DNA of 64,000 nucleotides from Diacronema lutheri (taxonomy: Eukaryota > Haptophyta > Pavlovophyceae > Pavlovales > Pavlovaceae): NCBI GenBank assembly GCA_019448385.1, contig JAGTXO010000011.1, positions 772,001-836,000 on the forward strand, written 5' to 3'. Below are positions 19,874-29,210 of the stretch, piece by piece. Position 1 is the first letter of the stretch. Each line of letters opens with the position of its first letter. The position numbers were made by a program, and so were the translations under genes. The notes beneath the pieces were generated by a model. The model searched no databases. It saw only the letters and a program-made list of their open reading frames with translations, and was not told where the DNA came from.

Positions 19874-22800
19874 ATGGAAGGAAACCGCCACGATGGACGA
19901 CTTCTCGCCGACCTCCCCGGCCTCGACCTCGAATGGGCCCTGCCGTCGGAGCTCAACCTGCCGCTCGTCGACGCGCGCGGGCCGGCCGCGCCCGTGCAGG
20001 GCGCGTTGGGCAACTGCTGGCTGGTCGGCGCGCTCGCGTCACTCGGCGCCGACTGCGCGGCTGGCGCGCTCCGCCGGATCGCCGCCGGTCCGAGCGCGGA
20101 GGCGCGCGGCGCGGGCTGGATCGAGGAGGGTGTGCGCGTGCGGTACGCCGACCAGACCGACGCCACGGAGGTGGCCGATGTGGACGTGACCGTGCGCCTG
20201 TTCGTGCGCGGGCAGTGGCTCGAGACCACCGTCGGGCCGCGCGTGCCGTGTGGCGCGGACCGCGCGCTCGCGCTCGCGCGCGGCGCGCGCGCACGCGAGG
20301 ATGGAAAGGTCGAGGCGCGAGAGCTGTGGCCCGCGTACGTCGAGAAGGCCGTAGCATCCGTGCGTGGCGGCTACGCCGGCCTGCGCGGCGGCAGCTGCGC
20401 GAGTGCCCTCCTCGCGCTGAGCGGCGGGCTTTGCGAGACGCACCGCCTCGCGCCGCCGCCGTCCGTGCGCGCGCGCGCGCTCGACGCGGCGGGTGCGGAT
20501 GTCGAGCTTGGCGCGACGAACGCGCTGCGCGACGAGGCGGCATACCGCCGCGAGTGTGCCGCGCGCCTCTGGGCGCGGCTTGGCCCGCCGGCCGCCGACG
20601 GCGCGCGCGCGGCCGCGTGCTGCTTGGTGGTCGAGCGAGCGGGCGCGGCGGCCGGCGCGCTCGACCGCGCGAGCGGGCTCACGTGCAACCACACGTACGC
20701 CTTCTTGCGCGGCGCGCAGCTCGGCCGAGGCGTGCGCATCGTCCAGCTCGCCGACCCGCACGGCGGCCACGGCGCCGGCTGGCGCGGGCCGTGGGCGTCG
20801 GGCGCTAACGACTGGGCGGGAGCGGAAGGCGCGGCGCTGCGGCGCTCGCTGCTCGCCTCGGGCGCGGACATGGCGTACCCGGGGAGCTTTTGGATGAGCC
20901 TTGACGATGCCGTGCGCGTCTTCACCAAGGCCGTCGTCTGCTCGCTCCCTCCGCACGCCGCCGCCTCGCCATCCGAGCTCGCGCGCGGCGCGCGCGCCGG
21001 CCGCTTCGTGCCGACGTGGGAGCTCGCGCCGTGGCCGCGCGCTGACGCGCTGGCGGAACGCGCGGCTGCGAGTGGCGCGCGCACGCGCGAGCGCCCACGG
21101 CCGGGCTCGGCGCCGCTCGGGCCAGCTGCGCGCGCCCCGCTGCCGGCGGCGTGGCATCGCGTGGAGTGGGTGGGCTGCTGGGCGGCTCGGTGCGTCGCGG
21201 GCAGCGCGGACGGCGGCGTGCGCGCGCCCGTGTGCGAGTGGCCGCAGTGGTGGCTCACGCTTGCGCCGCAGCCGGCGCGGAGCGGCGTGGCGGCGCCGCT
21301 GGCGGCGGCCGACGCGGGCTGCGAGGTGCTCGTCTCGCTCGTGCCGCTCCCGTCCGGCGACGGCGGCGAGGCCGGCGCGCTCGCGAGCCTCACGGTGGCG
21401 CGAAACGGCCCGGCGCGCGGCGCGGCCGCGGCCGGCGCGGCGTACTTGGGCGGCCTGCGCGCGCGCCGCGCGCGCAAGTGGGCGCTGCGGCCCGCCGACA
21501 CGGTCGCCGAGGTGGGGCCCGCCGTCGCTGGCGAGGAGCTGACGGTTCGCCTCGCCCTGCCGCGCGGCGCGTCAGTTGTATTGCTGCCCGCACTACACGC
21601 GATGCGCTCGGCCGCCGCCGCGCGCGCCGAGCGCGCGGGCCGGGCGCGCGGCGCGCGCGTGCGCGCACGCCGCTTTGCGCTGCGCGTGTGGGCGAGTTGC
21701 CCGTTCGAGGTGGAACCCGTGCCCAGGCTCGCGCACGCCGTCATTGGTGGCGAGTGGGGTGCGCGCGTGCATGGCGCGCTCGCCGAGGCGGGCCCCGACG
21801 GCGTCGGCGTAGAGCCGGCGGCCGCGCTCGCTGCCGGGCACGCGCGCAGCGGCGCGGGCCACGCGGGCGGGCCGCCTTCCGGCGCGGGCTGGTGCCAGAA
21901 TCCGCAGTTTTGGCTGCGCGCGCCCCCGGACAGCGCGACCCCGGACAGCGATGGTGGCGATAATGGCCGGTTGAGCGTCCAGTTCGTGCTCTGCCGTGAG
22001 GATGGCGGGCCGCCCGACGGCGAGGGCGAGCCACGCGCCGACGAGCCGCTCGCGCTGCTCGGACTGCACGTGCTTCGCGCGAGCGCCGAGGACGAGCGTG
22101 AAGTTGCCGCGCATGAGCTCACTGACGCGGCTGCGCGCGCGGCCCGCGCGGCGGCGCTCAGCGAGCAGCTGCAGCGCGCCGAGGCCGAAGCCGCGCTGTC
22201 CGTTGGCACGGCCGCCGCGCGCAGGGACGCCGCGGTCGGCGCAGAGCAGCGCGCGGCGCGCGCCGAGGCGGTCGCGAGCGCGCGCGCCGCGCACCGCGCG
22301 GCGGGCGTCGAGGCGCGGGCCGCGGCCATGGCCGCGCGCGCGGCGGCCGCCGCGCACGCGCGCGCCGCCGCGCTGCACCGCCAGTGCGCCGCGCGCGCGC
22401 GGGGGGGCGGTGACGGTGACGGTGACGGTGACGGTGACGGTGACGGTGACGGTGACGACAACGGCCGCAGCGCGAGAGGCTGGCCGAGCGTGGGCTTGGG
22501 CGCTGTCGCCGTTGGCTTGGATGTGCGCGCCGAGGCGAAGGAAGTGGCGGGCGCCGCGCGGTTAGGGCGCAGCACGGGAGTGCGCGGCGAAGCTGAGCTC
22601 GACGCCGGCGGCCTTGGCGCGCTCGACGACGCAGAGGATGGGGCGCCCTTCACGCGAGCGCACAGCGCGGAGCGCGGCTGGGTGCGGTCGAGCAAAACGG
22701 GCACGAGCGCGCGCGTCCTTGCGGGCGCAGACGGGTCAGTCGCCGACCTTCTCGCGCCCGGCCGGCTGTTGCGCGCGCTGCCTGAGGAGCTGCTCGCCCA

Positions 22801-23929
22801 CGCCGACGAGCGGCGCGAGGCGCGCGAGGCGGCGAGCGTTGCTGACGCCGTTCGCGAGCGAGCGCTGCACAGAAGCGGCGGCGGCGGCGAGCGCGCGCGT
22901 GCGGTGGTCGGGCTGCTCGGTGCCGGTGAGGGGATCGGCTCGCAGAGCTTCTCAACAATTGGCGCGCCGGACGATGCAGCGCGCGCCACTTTGGGCAGGG
23001 CGGACGGCGCGCCGCACGACGACGACGGCGACGACAATGACGACGAGGCGGAGGAGGCGCGCGCGTGCGCGGGCGTAGACGTGCGCACCGCCGGCGCGGC
23101 CGTTTGGCTCTCGCCCGCGTCGGCGCGCGCCGACGGCACGCTCAAGGCTCTCACCGCGACTGCCGCGTCGGAGCGCGCGACCGCGCCGCGCGCCGAGCTG
23201 CGCGCGTGCCTACACCTTGACCCATCCCTGTTGCTCGCTGAATCGGGCTACGGTGCGACGGACGGCGCGAGCGTGTCGGTCGAGCTGCAGCGCGGCGCGC
23301 TCTACCGCGTTGTGCCTTCAACCTCGCGGCCCTTCGTTGCGCGCGGCCGGTTTGCGCTGCACGCGCTGTGCCCCGGCGAGCCACTCGTCCTGCGTGCCGT
23401 GCACGCGGCGCACGCGCGCGCCGTGCGCGGCGAGTGGCGTGTCACGCGCGGGGCGCGCGGCGAAGCCGTGAGCAGCGCGCGCGGCTCCCACGCGGTCGCG
23501 GGCGCGGAGTGGTGGCTCAACCCGCAGCACGTGCTCACCTTTGGGACGGCCAAAGATATGTCGCTGCTCGGCCGCGACGGCGACAGCGAGCCGACGGGCT
23601 GGGCCACGTTCCGCGCCGAATTGCGGCGCGTCGGCGCCGGCTGGGACGCAACCGCGCGGCGCGACGTGCTCGGCAGCATGCTCGGACTCTACGTGATGAA
23701 GGCGCCGAGCGACACCGTCGCCAAGCGCGTGCGGTGGGACGCCAAGGGTGAGGCCGACGTGATCTTTGAGACGGCCTTCACGCCCGGGCCCGTCGCCGCG
23801 CTCGCTGTCGCTGTGCCAGCGCCCGGCTCGTACGTGCTGCTGGCCGCGACGATGGACGCGGGCATCGAAGGCGCATACGAGCTGGCCGTGAGCGCCGACG
23901 GCCCTTTCGAGCTGACCACTGTCTACTGA
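19874..23929 (+). CDS. Calpain-like cysteine protease with several C2-like domains
   Basis: A single 1351-residue frame. The N-terminal protease core has QGALGNCWLVGALASL with Cys48, ELWPAYVEKAVASVRGGYAG (calpain 'EFWPALLEKAYAK' region), and the His block LTCNHTYAFL with His273. The usual RNPWG that supplies the catalytic Asn reads LADPHGG, so Asp294 replaces Asn, and the Trp that follows is His; WRGPW still follows. Downstream are three calpain beta-sandwich (C2-like) repeats, marked by PQWWLTL (about 460), NPQFWLR (about 680) and NPQHVLTF (about 1220). Between the second and third is an Ala/Arg/Glu coiled coil and a run of eight Gly-Asp pairs. No EF-hands, so it is an atypical calpain. It may still be active with a Cys-His-Asp set, or be an inactive homologue. 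Confidence 0.85.
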   Translation: MEGNRHDGRLLADLPGLDLEWALPSELNLPLVDARGPAAPVQGALGNCWLVGALASLGADCAAGALRRIAAGPSAEARGAGWIEEGVRVRYADQTDATEVADVDVTVRLFVRGQWLETTVGPRVPCGADRALALARGARAREDGKVEARELWPAYVEKAVASVRGGYAGLRGGSCASALLALSGGLCETHRLAPPPSVRARALDAAGADVELGATNALRDEAAYRRECAARLWARLGPPAADGARAAACCLVVERAGAAAGALDRASGLTCNHTYAFLRGAQLGRGVRIVQLADPHGGHGAGWRGPWASGANDWAGAEGAALRRSLLASGADMAYPGSFWMSLDDAVRVFTKAVVCSLPPHAAASPSELARGARAGRFVPTWELAPWPRADALAERAAASGARTRERPRPGSAPLGPAARAPLPAAWHRVEWVGCWAARCVAGSADGGVRAPVCEWPQWWLTLAPQPARSGVAAPLAAADAGCEVLVSLVPLPSGDGGEAGALASLTVARNGPARGAAAAGAAYLGGLRARRARKWALRPADTVAEVGPAVAGEELTVRLALPRGASVVLLPALHAMRSAAAARAERAGRARGARVRARRFALRVWASCPFEVEPVPRLAHAVIGGEWGARVHGALAEAGPDGVGVEPAAALAAGHARSGAGHAGGPPSGAGWCQNPQFWLRAPPDSATPDSDGGDNGRLSVQFVLCREDGGPPDGEGEPRADEPLALLGLHVLRASAEDEREVAAHELTDAAARAARAAALSEQLQRAEAEAALSVGTAAARRDAAVGAEQRAARAEAVASARAAHRAAGVEARAAAMAARAAAAAHARAAALHRQCAARARGGGDGDGDGDGDGDGDGDDNGRSARGWPSVGLGAVAVGLDVRAEAKEVAGAARLGRSTGVRGEAELDAGGLGALDDAEDGAPFTRAHSAERGWVRSSKTGTSARVLAGADGSVADLLAPGRLLRALPEELLAHADERREAREAASVADAVRERALHRSGGGGERARAVVGLLGAGEGIGSQSFSTIGAPDDAARATLGRADGAPHDDDGDDNDDEAEEARACAGVDVRTAGAAVWLSPASARADGTLKALTATAASERATAPRAELRACLHLDPSLLLAESGYGATDGASVSVELQRGALYRVVPSTSRPFVARGRFALHALCPGEPLVLRAVHAAHARAVRGEWRVTRGARGEAVSSARGSHAVAGAEWWLNPQHVLTFGTAKDMSLLGRDGDSEPTGWATFRAELRRVGAGWDATARRDVLGSMLGLYVMKAPSDTVAKRVRWDAKGEADVIFETAFTPGPVAALAVAVPAPGSYVLLAATMDAGIEGAYELAVSADGPFELTTVY
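22409..22456 (+). repeat. (GGTGAC)8 in-frame repeat
   Basis: Eight perfect hexamers encode eight consecutive Gly-Asp pairs in the calpain-like gene, immediately after a G-rich stretch. It marks a flexible acidic linker and is probably length-variable. Confidence 0.9.
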
Positions 23930-24300
23930 GCGACAGACGAGGCGCGGACGAGATGGGCGACCCGCGCGTCTGCGGTGGTGCGGTGGATGACGAATTGACG
24001 ATGCACCGAGCCCTGAGCCCCTGACACGTCCTGCCGCGCGACCACGGCGTTTGCCGCGCGCTGCGCAGCTTGCCGATCAGCCAAGGCCGATCGTGGCGTC
24101 GCCGCGCAAGAGCCAATCTGGCGCGGGCCCGACGTGTCCCCGATGAGCGGACCGGGTGCATCAGAGTCTGCGACTTGATGCACCCGTCGTTGTCGTAGGG
24201 GAACCACTTTTGCAATCTCCACATCGTTATTCAAATTCCTCGGGAGTTTCGGTTGGTTACGATTTCTGACCGATTTTTCGACCCCCCGCGCCTCGGCGGG
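23930..24300. other. Intergenic region before the nucleotide-sugar transporter
   Basis: This lies between the calpain stop and the transporter ATG on the same strand. The second half is less GC-rich (ctccacatcgttattcaaat near 24220) and probably holds the promoter and leader. An in-frame TTG at 24253 extends the transporter frame but gives no recognisable sequence. Nothing else was identified. Confidence 0.5.
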
Positions 24301-25296
24301 ATGCTCGAAGCGGGCGTGCCGATGCAAATTGTCGCGTTCTTCACGCTCGTGGTTGTGCAGTCGGTTGCAATCCTGCTGTTCAAGCTCGCGCAGACGGGCG
24401 GCGCGTACACCTTTTCGCCCGCATCGGCGGTCGCGCTCACGGAGCTCGTCAAGCTCGCGCTCGCGGCCACGAGCCACGCCCTCGACGTGCGACGCACAGG
24501 CGACGAGTGGTTCGCCGGGCTTTCGGTAGCGATCATGCTGCATTATTTTGGCCTCTCGTGCCTGTACACGACGAACAACATCCTCACATTTTTCATCATA
24601 CAACAGGCAGACCCCGGCACGCTCTCGCTCTTCAAGTCGATCGCGCCGTACATGTGCGCGATGCTGCTCCGGCTGGCGGGCCAGACGATGAACCAGCTGC
24701 AGTGGGGGTGCGTGATCATCCAGTGCTGCGCGATCGCCATCATCCAGTACGACGTGGTGCAGAGCGTGCCGGTCCTCGCCTCGACCTCCTATATGCTCCT
24801 CTCGCTCGCGACGACGATCACGGCGGTCTCGTCCGTGTGGAACCAACTCGTGCTTAAGGGCTTCTCCGTGCCGCTCAACCTGCAAAACACAATGCTTTAC
24901 TCGTTCGGCGTCGCCACCAGCCTTGTCTGCTTCTGGGTGGGCCCGGCCAAGTCAGACAAGTCGTTTTTGGAAGGGTACAACCTGCTTGGCGTCGCGCTCA
25001 TCTTCTTCCAGGCGCTGCATGGCCTCGCCGTCGCGTTTGTTTACAAGTACGCGGACGCGATCATCAAAAACTTTGCAAATTCGTCGGTGATGGCCGTGCT
25101 TGTGTGCGTGTCCGCGCTCTGCTTCGGGCTGCAGGTGAACGTGCACGGCGGCCTCGCCATTGTCATCATCATTGTCATCACGTACATCTACATGTCCATC
25201 GCAACTCCCCTCCCTCTCCCTTTTCCCAAGCCCGGCTGGCAGGAGCTGGCTGAGCAACCAGATGCCAAAGGAGCGAAAGAAGGCGCGCCGTGCTAG
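24301..25296 (+). CDS. UDP-galactose/CMP-sialic-acid-type nucleotide-sugar transporter (SLC35A)
   Basis: From the ATG at 24301 the protein has 331 residues and about ten membrane spans, the usual SLC35A size. Diagnostic blocks are LLFKLAQTGG near the start, LYTTNNILTFF (the NN pair after helix 3) and GLAVAFVYKYADAIIKNFAN near the end. These Golgi antiporters bring nucleotide sugars into the lumen in exchange for the nucleoside monophosphate. It lies directly tail to tail with a glycosyltransferase-like gene, and the two share the stop tetramer CTAG at 25293-25296; a link in glycan assembly is tempting but only positional. A short C-terminal cytosolic tail is present. Confidence 0.9.
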   Translation: MLEAGVPMQIVAFFTLVVVQSVAILLFKLAQTGGAYTFSPASAVALTELVKLALAATSHALDVRRTGDEWFAGLSVAIMLHYFGLSCLYTTNNILTFFIIQQADPGTLSLFKSIAPYMCAMLLRLAGQTMNQLQWGCVIIQCCAIAIIQYDVVQSVPVLASTSYMLLSLATTITAVSSVWNQLVLKGFSVPLNLQNTMLYSFGVATSLVCFWVGPAKSDKSFLEGYNLLGVALIFFQALHGLAVAFVYKYADAIIKNFANSSVMAVLVCVSALCFGLQVNVHGGLAIVIIIVITYIYMSIATPLPLPFPKPGWQELAEQPDAKGAKEGAPC

Positions 25297-26957
25297 ATTG
25301 CAAGAGGGTTGCTTTTGTATTCGCTCGTAGCGAGGGTGACGCCAACCAGCACGACGCCGACGGTTGTCGCAACGACGATGGCGGCCAACGCGTCGAGCCG
25401 CCCGTGTCGCGCATGCGACGACGGCGCGGAGAGTGGCGCAGCGCCCGCTGTGAACTGCCGGTTCGGCCGAGATTGAGCCGCACCGCATTCGGAGAGGTCG
25501 CCACACGCCCGTCGGCAGCACGTGCACTCGCAATCGAACCGTTGCGATCCTTGCGGGTCGGTGAAGCCCCACCGCGACGCGCACTTGTTGCCGCCCCACA
25601 GGCTGCAGCGGTGGCGATGGCACATGCCGCACGGCGCGCGCTCGTGCTCCTCAATGGCGTGTCGATTCAGAACGGCGGCCGTAAGGCACGCGTCCGCGTG
25701 GAGCGCGAGGGTTTCGTTGCATCTGCTCGGCGAGTCGCTCGCGCGCAGGCACGCGCACGTGTCCTCGCACGACGACACGTGGCCCATCGCGCCGTCGTCG
25801 CACCGGCTGCAGTACAGCTTTGCGCGCGCGAAAGGGTCGGTTGGCACGCACGCCGCGGCCATCGGATCGTGCCCGAGATCAGCTGAGTGCAAATTGATGC
25901 AAAAGCGCGCGCCGCCGAGCCCGTCTGGCGCAAGGCGACCCTGAAGAATGGGCACGGTGTCGGCGTCGACGGCGAGCACGGACGCATTGTACAGCGCGAG
26001 CGCGCCCCTGAGGTGCGTCTCTGGGCTACCCGGCTCGCGCTCGGACACGTTCCACGTCGTGCGCCACAGCTCGTCAAAGTTGAGGTAGTAGTCGGCGAGC
26101 TGCGCGCCAAAGTATGCGTAGCCGTGTGCAGCGTCCATGATCGCCCAGCGGTCGTTCCATCCGCCCTCGGGCCGGCATTGCGAAAGGATCACGCGCCCCT
26201 TCCACATCGGCTCGAGCGGCGGCCCGCTCAGCTTCACGTCCGACGTGAGCCAGCCGTCGTCGCGCACCTTGACGAGCACGTCGTAGGGCGCGCCGTTCGC
26301 CTGCTCGAGGCGGGTGAACTGCTGGTAGCACAGCCAGTACTCGGACCACATCTTGACGTGATTGCGGTTCCATGTCGGGCCCATGGCCGGGTCGCGGGCG
26401 CTGACGTAATCTTCCTGCAGCATCGGGTTGGCGTACTGCGGCGAGTTGTCGATGACCACGGTGCCGTTGCCGAGCGAGTCGCCAATGGCATCGCGAATCG
26501 TCTCATTGGTCCACCGCACTCGGCCGCCCACATCGAGATCCCCGTTCCCATACGCGGGCGTCGGCGACACGGCGAGCGCGAGCACGATGTCGACAACAAA
26601 GTCGTCGCGGTTCGGCCGGAGCAGGTGGTCGACCTTTTGCGCGAGCTCGAGCCGCGCCATCTGGCCGCTCACGCACACGCCGAGGCGACGAGGCCGCGCA
26701 CCAGGGTCGCCGTCGGCGAAGGCGAGCCGATTCGCCTCGCGCAGCTGGTCGTTGACGCGCTTCTGCTCGCGGACCTCGTCTGTCTGCCGCTGCCACTCGG
26801 CCACATCCGCCTCGCTCGCGCGGATGGGCACATGCAGCCCGGCAGAGGCGACAATCGACGTACCCTTTTTTACGATGTGACCGGGGCTTGCCGCCGACCG
26901 CGCGCGCTTTGCACCGGCCGCGGCGACGAGCACTGCGACGACCGCGGCCGCGCGCAT
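25293..26957 (-). CDS. Glycosyltransferase-like membrane protein, copy 2 (most diverged of the array)
   Basis: A 554-residue intronless protein. A hydrophobic N-terminus (MRAAAVVAVLVAAAGA) acts as signal peptide or anchor; a C-terminal hydrophobic span (ALAAIVVATTVGVVLVGVTL) suggests a second membrane pass. The luminal part has LGVCVSGQMARLEL, DVLVKVRDDGWLTSD and NDRWAIMDAAHGYAYF, the same glycosyltransferase-like order as copy 1, followed by a cysteine-rich region ending in CGMCHRHRCSLWGGNKC and a CECTCC cluster. Its 5' third is identical at the DNA level to copy 3, whereas the last third differs (for example SPSRCNETLALHADAC against SLSECNSTVMASADFC) and the C-terminal tail is unrelated. 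This mosaic pattern points to gene conversion or recombination within the array. The gene ends inside the CTAG shared with the transporter. Confidence 0.75.
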   Translation of the reverse strand: MRAAAVVAVLVAAAGAKRARSAASPGHIVKKGTSIVASAGLHVPIRASEADVAEWQRQTDEVREQKRVNDQLREANRLAFADGDPGARPRRLGVCVSGQMARLELAQKVDHLLRPNRDDFVVDIVLALAVSPTPAYGNGDLDVGGRVRWTNETIRDAIGDSLGNGTVVIDNSPQYANPMLQEDYVSARDPAMGPTWNRNHVKMWSEYWLCYQQFTRLEQANGAPYDVLVKVRDDGWLTSDVKLSGPPLEPMWKGRVILSQCRPEGGWNDRWAIMDAAHGYAYFGAQLADYYLNFDELWRTTWNVSEREPGSPETHLRGALALYNASVLAVDADTVPILQGRLAPDGLGGARFCINLHSADLGHDPMAAACVPTDPFARAKLYCSRCDDGAMGHVSSCEDTCACLRASDSPSRCNETLALHADACLTAAVLNRHAIEEHERAPCGMCHRHRCSLWGGNKCASRWGFTDPQGSQRFDCECTCCRRACGDLSECGAAQSRPNRQFTAGAAPLSAPSSHARHGRLDALAAIVVATTVGVVLVGVTLATSEYKSNPLAI

Positions 26958-27515
26958 GACTTGGCGTTACAGTTCCGGCTCTTTTGTGCGCCGGAGACGT
27001 TATAACCGCAAATATGCGGTTTCAAGTATTGACAACGTTTTCCTATCGCTGGGATCTCTGCCCCGTCATGCGGGATTCCGTGCCCGAGCGCAATGTGTAA
27101 GCCGTCCGATCCCAACGCTCCCATTCGACCCCAAAACAAGGCGCGAGACGACGGAGGAGTGGTCAAGCTGCTCGGCGGCGATGCGCCGAGGCCGTGGCGC
27201 AAAATTGAGCGACTGCAGGCAAGAGCGCGAGGCCAACTCGATCTTCGAGCGTATCGACGGGCACTTACGGGGTATCGAATCGGTGCACACACAAGCTCGC
27301 CGACTAGTGCGCACACCGCCGGGCGCACGCCTGGGCCCAAGTGCGCGCTGCTGACGGCTTTCAATGAGCCGTCGTCGGATACGGGCAAACCGTATATACC
27401 CATCGTCACGACGCACTCGTCACTCGCGCCAGCGCAGCTAAGGGAGAACACAAAGTCAGCCGGAGATCAAACTGGCCGGACCAGCCCGGGTCGTACTCTC
27501 AGCCGGGTCGTACTC
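26958..27515. promoter_or_regulatory. Promoter and spacer between copy 2 and copy 3
   Basis: This 558-bp spacer holds the copy 2 promoter (minus strand) and the 3' flank of copy 3. It includes the hairpin at 27004-27021, a tataacc motif beside it, a second small inverted repeat around gcaaa (27379-27395) next to cgtatatacc, and the 3'-end 17-bp repeats. The same sequence recurs at 29211-29768. Confidence 0.6.
27004..27021. promoter_or_regulatory. Perfect 7-bp palindrome with 4-base loop, copy 2 promoter
   Basis: aaccgca-aata-tgcggtt lies 47 bp upstream of the ATG at 26957 (on the plus strand it is to the right). It is AT-rich compared with its surroundings and overlaps a tataa-like motif (ttataacc). 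It may be a binding site or a leader hairpin. An identical copy is at 29257-29274; copy 4 lacks it. Confidence 0.6.
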
Positions 27516-27536
27516 TCAGCCGGGTCGTACTCTCAG
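27486..27536. repeat. Three tandem 17-bp repeats at the copy 3 C-terminus
   Basis: ccgggtcgtactctcag occurs three times head to tail. On the minus strand the first unit reached encodes the last residues of copy 3 (LRVRPG) and the stop lies inside the middle unit, so repeat number would change the C-terminus. The same array recurs at 29739-29789. Confidence 0.85.
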
Positions 27537-29210
27537 CCCCCTACTGGGCGGACCAGCCCGGACCGCGCCGTATATAGCGCGAAAGGCAGCGCCGTGCACC
27601 GCGAGCGCGAGGAGCGCGACACCGGCAACGCACGCCAACGCCACGCCGGCGCGCGCCCCGAGATGCTCGCGCAACGCCCGCGCGTATCGGCCCCCTTGCG
27701 ATGCGACGCTAGCCGCGACCAGCTTGTCAAGCATATGCTTGCCAACGTCACACCCCACGCGGTGGCCGCACGCCTGCCGGCAGCACGAGCACTCGCACTC
27801 CACGCGCTCCTCGCCCTGCGGGTCGGTGAAGCCCCACCGCGACGCGCACTTGTTGCCGCCCCACAGGCTGCAGCGGTGGCGCAGGCACATGCCGCACTCA
27901 GCGTGCTCGATCGGCTGATTGAACACGGCGCTCGTCAGGCAAAAGTCCGCGCTCGCCATCACGGTGCTGTTGCATTCGCTCAGCGAGTCGCTCGCGCGCA
28001 GGCACGCGCACGTCCTCTCGCACGACGACACGTGGCCCATCGCGCCGTCGTCGCACCGGCTGCAGTACAGCTTTGCGCGCGCGAGCGGGTCGGTTGGCAC
28101 GCACGCCGCGGCCATCGGATCGTGCCCGAGATCAGCTGAGTGCAAGTTGATGCAAAAGCGCGCGCCGCCGAGCCCGTCTGGCGCAAGGCGACCCTGAAGA
28201 ATGGGCACGGTGTCGGCGTCGACGGCGAGCACGGACGCATTGTACAGCGCGAGCGCGCCCCTGAGGTGCGTCTCTGGGCTACCCGGCTCGCGCTCGGACA
28301 CGTTCCACGTCGTGCGCCACAGCTCGTCAAAGTTGAGGTAGTAGTCGGCGAACTGCGCGCCAAAGTATGCGTAGCCGTGTGCAGCGTCCATGATCGCCCA
28401 GCGATCGTTCCATCCGCCCTCGGGCCGGCATTGCGAAAGGATCACGCGCCCCTTCCACATCGGCTCGAGCGGCGGCCCGCTCAGCTTCACGTCCGACGTG
28501 AGCCAGCCGTCGTCGCGCACCTTGACGAGCACGTCGTAGGGCGCGCCGTTCGCCTGCTCGAGGCGGGTGAACTGCTGGTAGCACAGCCAGTACTCGGACC
28601 ACATCTTGACATGATTGCGGTTCCATGTCGGGCCGCGCGCTGGGTCGCGCTGGTATGCATATGCGCTCTGCACCATCGGGTTGGCGTACTGCGGCGAGTT
28701 GTCGATGACCACGGTGCCGTTGCCGAGCGAGTCGCCAATGGCATCGCGAATCGTCTCATTGGTCCACCGCACTCGGCCGCCCACATCGAGATCCCCGTTC
28801 CCATACGCGGGCGTCGGCGACACGGCGAGCGCGAGCACGATGTCGACAACAAAGTCGTCGCGGTTCGGCCGGAGCAGGTGGTCGACCTTTTGCGCGAGCT
28901 CGAGCCGCGCCATCTGGCCGCTCACGCACACGCCGAGGCGACGAGGCCGCGCACCAGGGTCGCCGTCGGCGAAGGCGAGCCGATTCGCCTCGCGCAGCTG
29001 GTCGTTGACGCGCTTCTGCTCGCGGACCTCGTCTGTCTGCCGCTGCCACTCGGCCACATCCGCCTCGCTCGCGCGGATGGGCACATGCAGCCCGGCAGAG
29101 GCGACAATCGACGTACCCTTTTTTACGATGTGACCGGGGCTTGCCGCCGACCGCGCGCGCTTTGCACCGGCCGCGGCGACGAGCACTGCGACGACCGCGG
29201 CCGCGCGCAT
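27516..29210 (-). CDS. Glycosyltransferase-like membrane protein, copy 3
   Basis: A 564-residue intronless protein with the same N-terminus and catalytic-type blocks as copy 2 and the same cysteine-rich region and C-terminus as copy 4. Distinct from copy 2 near QYANPM, where it reads VQSAYAYQRDPARG rather than LQEDYVSARDPAMG. The C-terminal span (AGVALACVAGVALLALAVHG) and following basic tail imply a second membrane segment. Asn-X-Ser/Thr sites (NETIRD, NGTVV, NVSER, NASVL) fit a luminal domain. It is fully contained in the tandem repeat. Confidence 0.75.
   Translation of the reverse strand: MRAAAVVAVLVAAAGAKRARSAASPGHIVKKGTSIVASAGLHVPIRASEADVAEWQRQTDEVREQKRVNDQLREANRLAFADGDPGARPRRLGVCVSGQMARLELAQKVDHLLRPNRDDFVVDIVLALAVSPTPAYGNGDLDVGGRVRWTNETIRDAIGDSLGNGTVVIDNSPQYANPMVQSAYAYQRDPARGPTWNRNHVKMWSEYWLCYQQFTRLEQANGAPYDVLVKVRDDGWLTSDVKLSGPPLEPMWKGRVILSQCRPEGGWNDRWAIMDAAHGYAYFGAQFADYYLNFDELWRTTWNVSEREPGSPETHLRGALALYNASVLAVDADTVPILQGRLAPDGLGGARFCINLHSADLGHDPMAAACVPTDPLARAKLYCSRCDDGAMGHVSSCERTCACLRASDSLSECNSTVMASADFCLTSAVFNQPIEHAECGMCLRHRCSLWGGNKCASRWGFTDPQGEERVECECSCCRQACGHRVGCDVGKHMLDKLVAASVASQGGRYARALREHLGARAGVALACVAGVALLALAVHGAAFRAIYGAVRAGPPSRGLRVRPG

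Larger units (their letters stand above)
26424..28676. repeat. Tandem repeat unit 1 (2253 bp)
   Basis: The unit runs from inside copy 2, across its promoter, through copy 3 to the equivalent point. It is followed directly by an apparently identical unit (28677-30929). The identity at a 2253-bp offset continues about 170 bp further, to 31101, before single differences appear. Confidence 0.9.

Noticed and set aside
20371-23154. A 927-residue open frame on the minus strand across the calpain gene
   Set aside because: It is antisense to a well-supported protease frame; its Ser/Ala/Arg-rich composition is what high-GC codons give when read backwards.
27486-27536. Regularly spaced short repeats considered as a CRISPR array (also 34098-34206)
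   Set aside because: The units are directly abutting with no unique spacers, the organism is eukaryotic, and the second set is coding.
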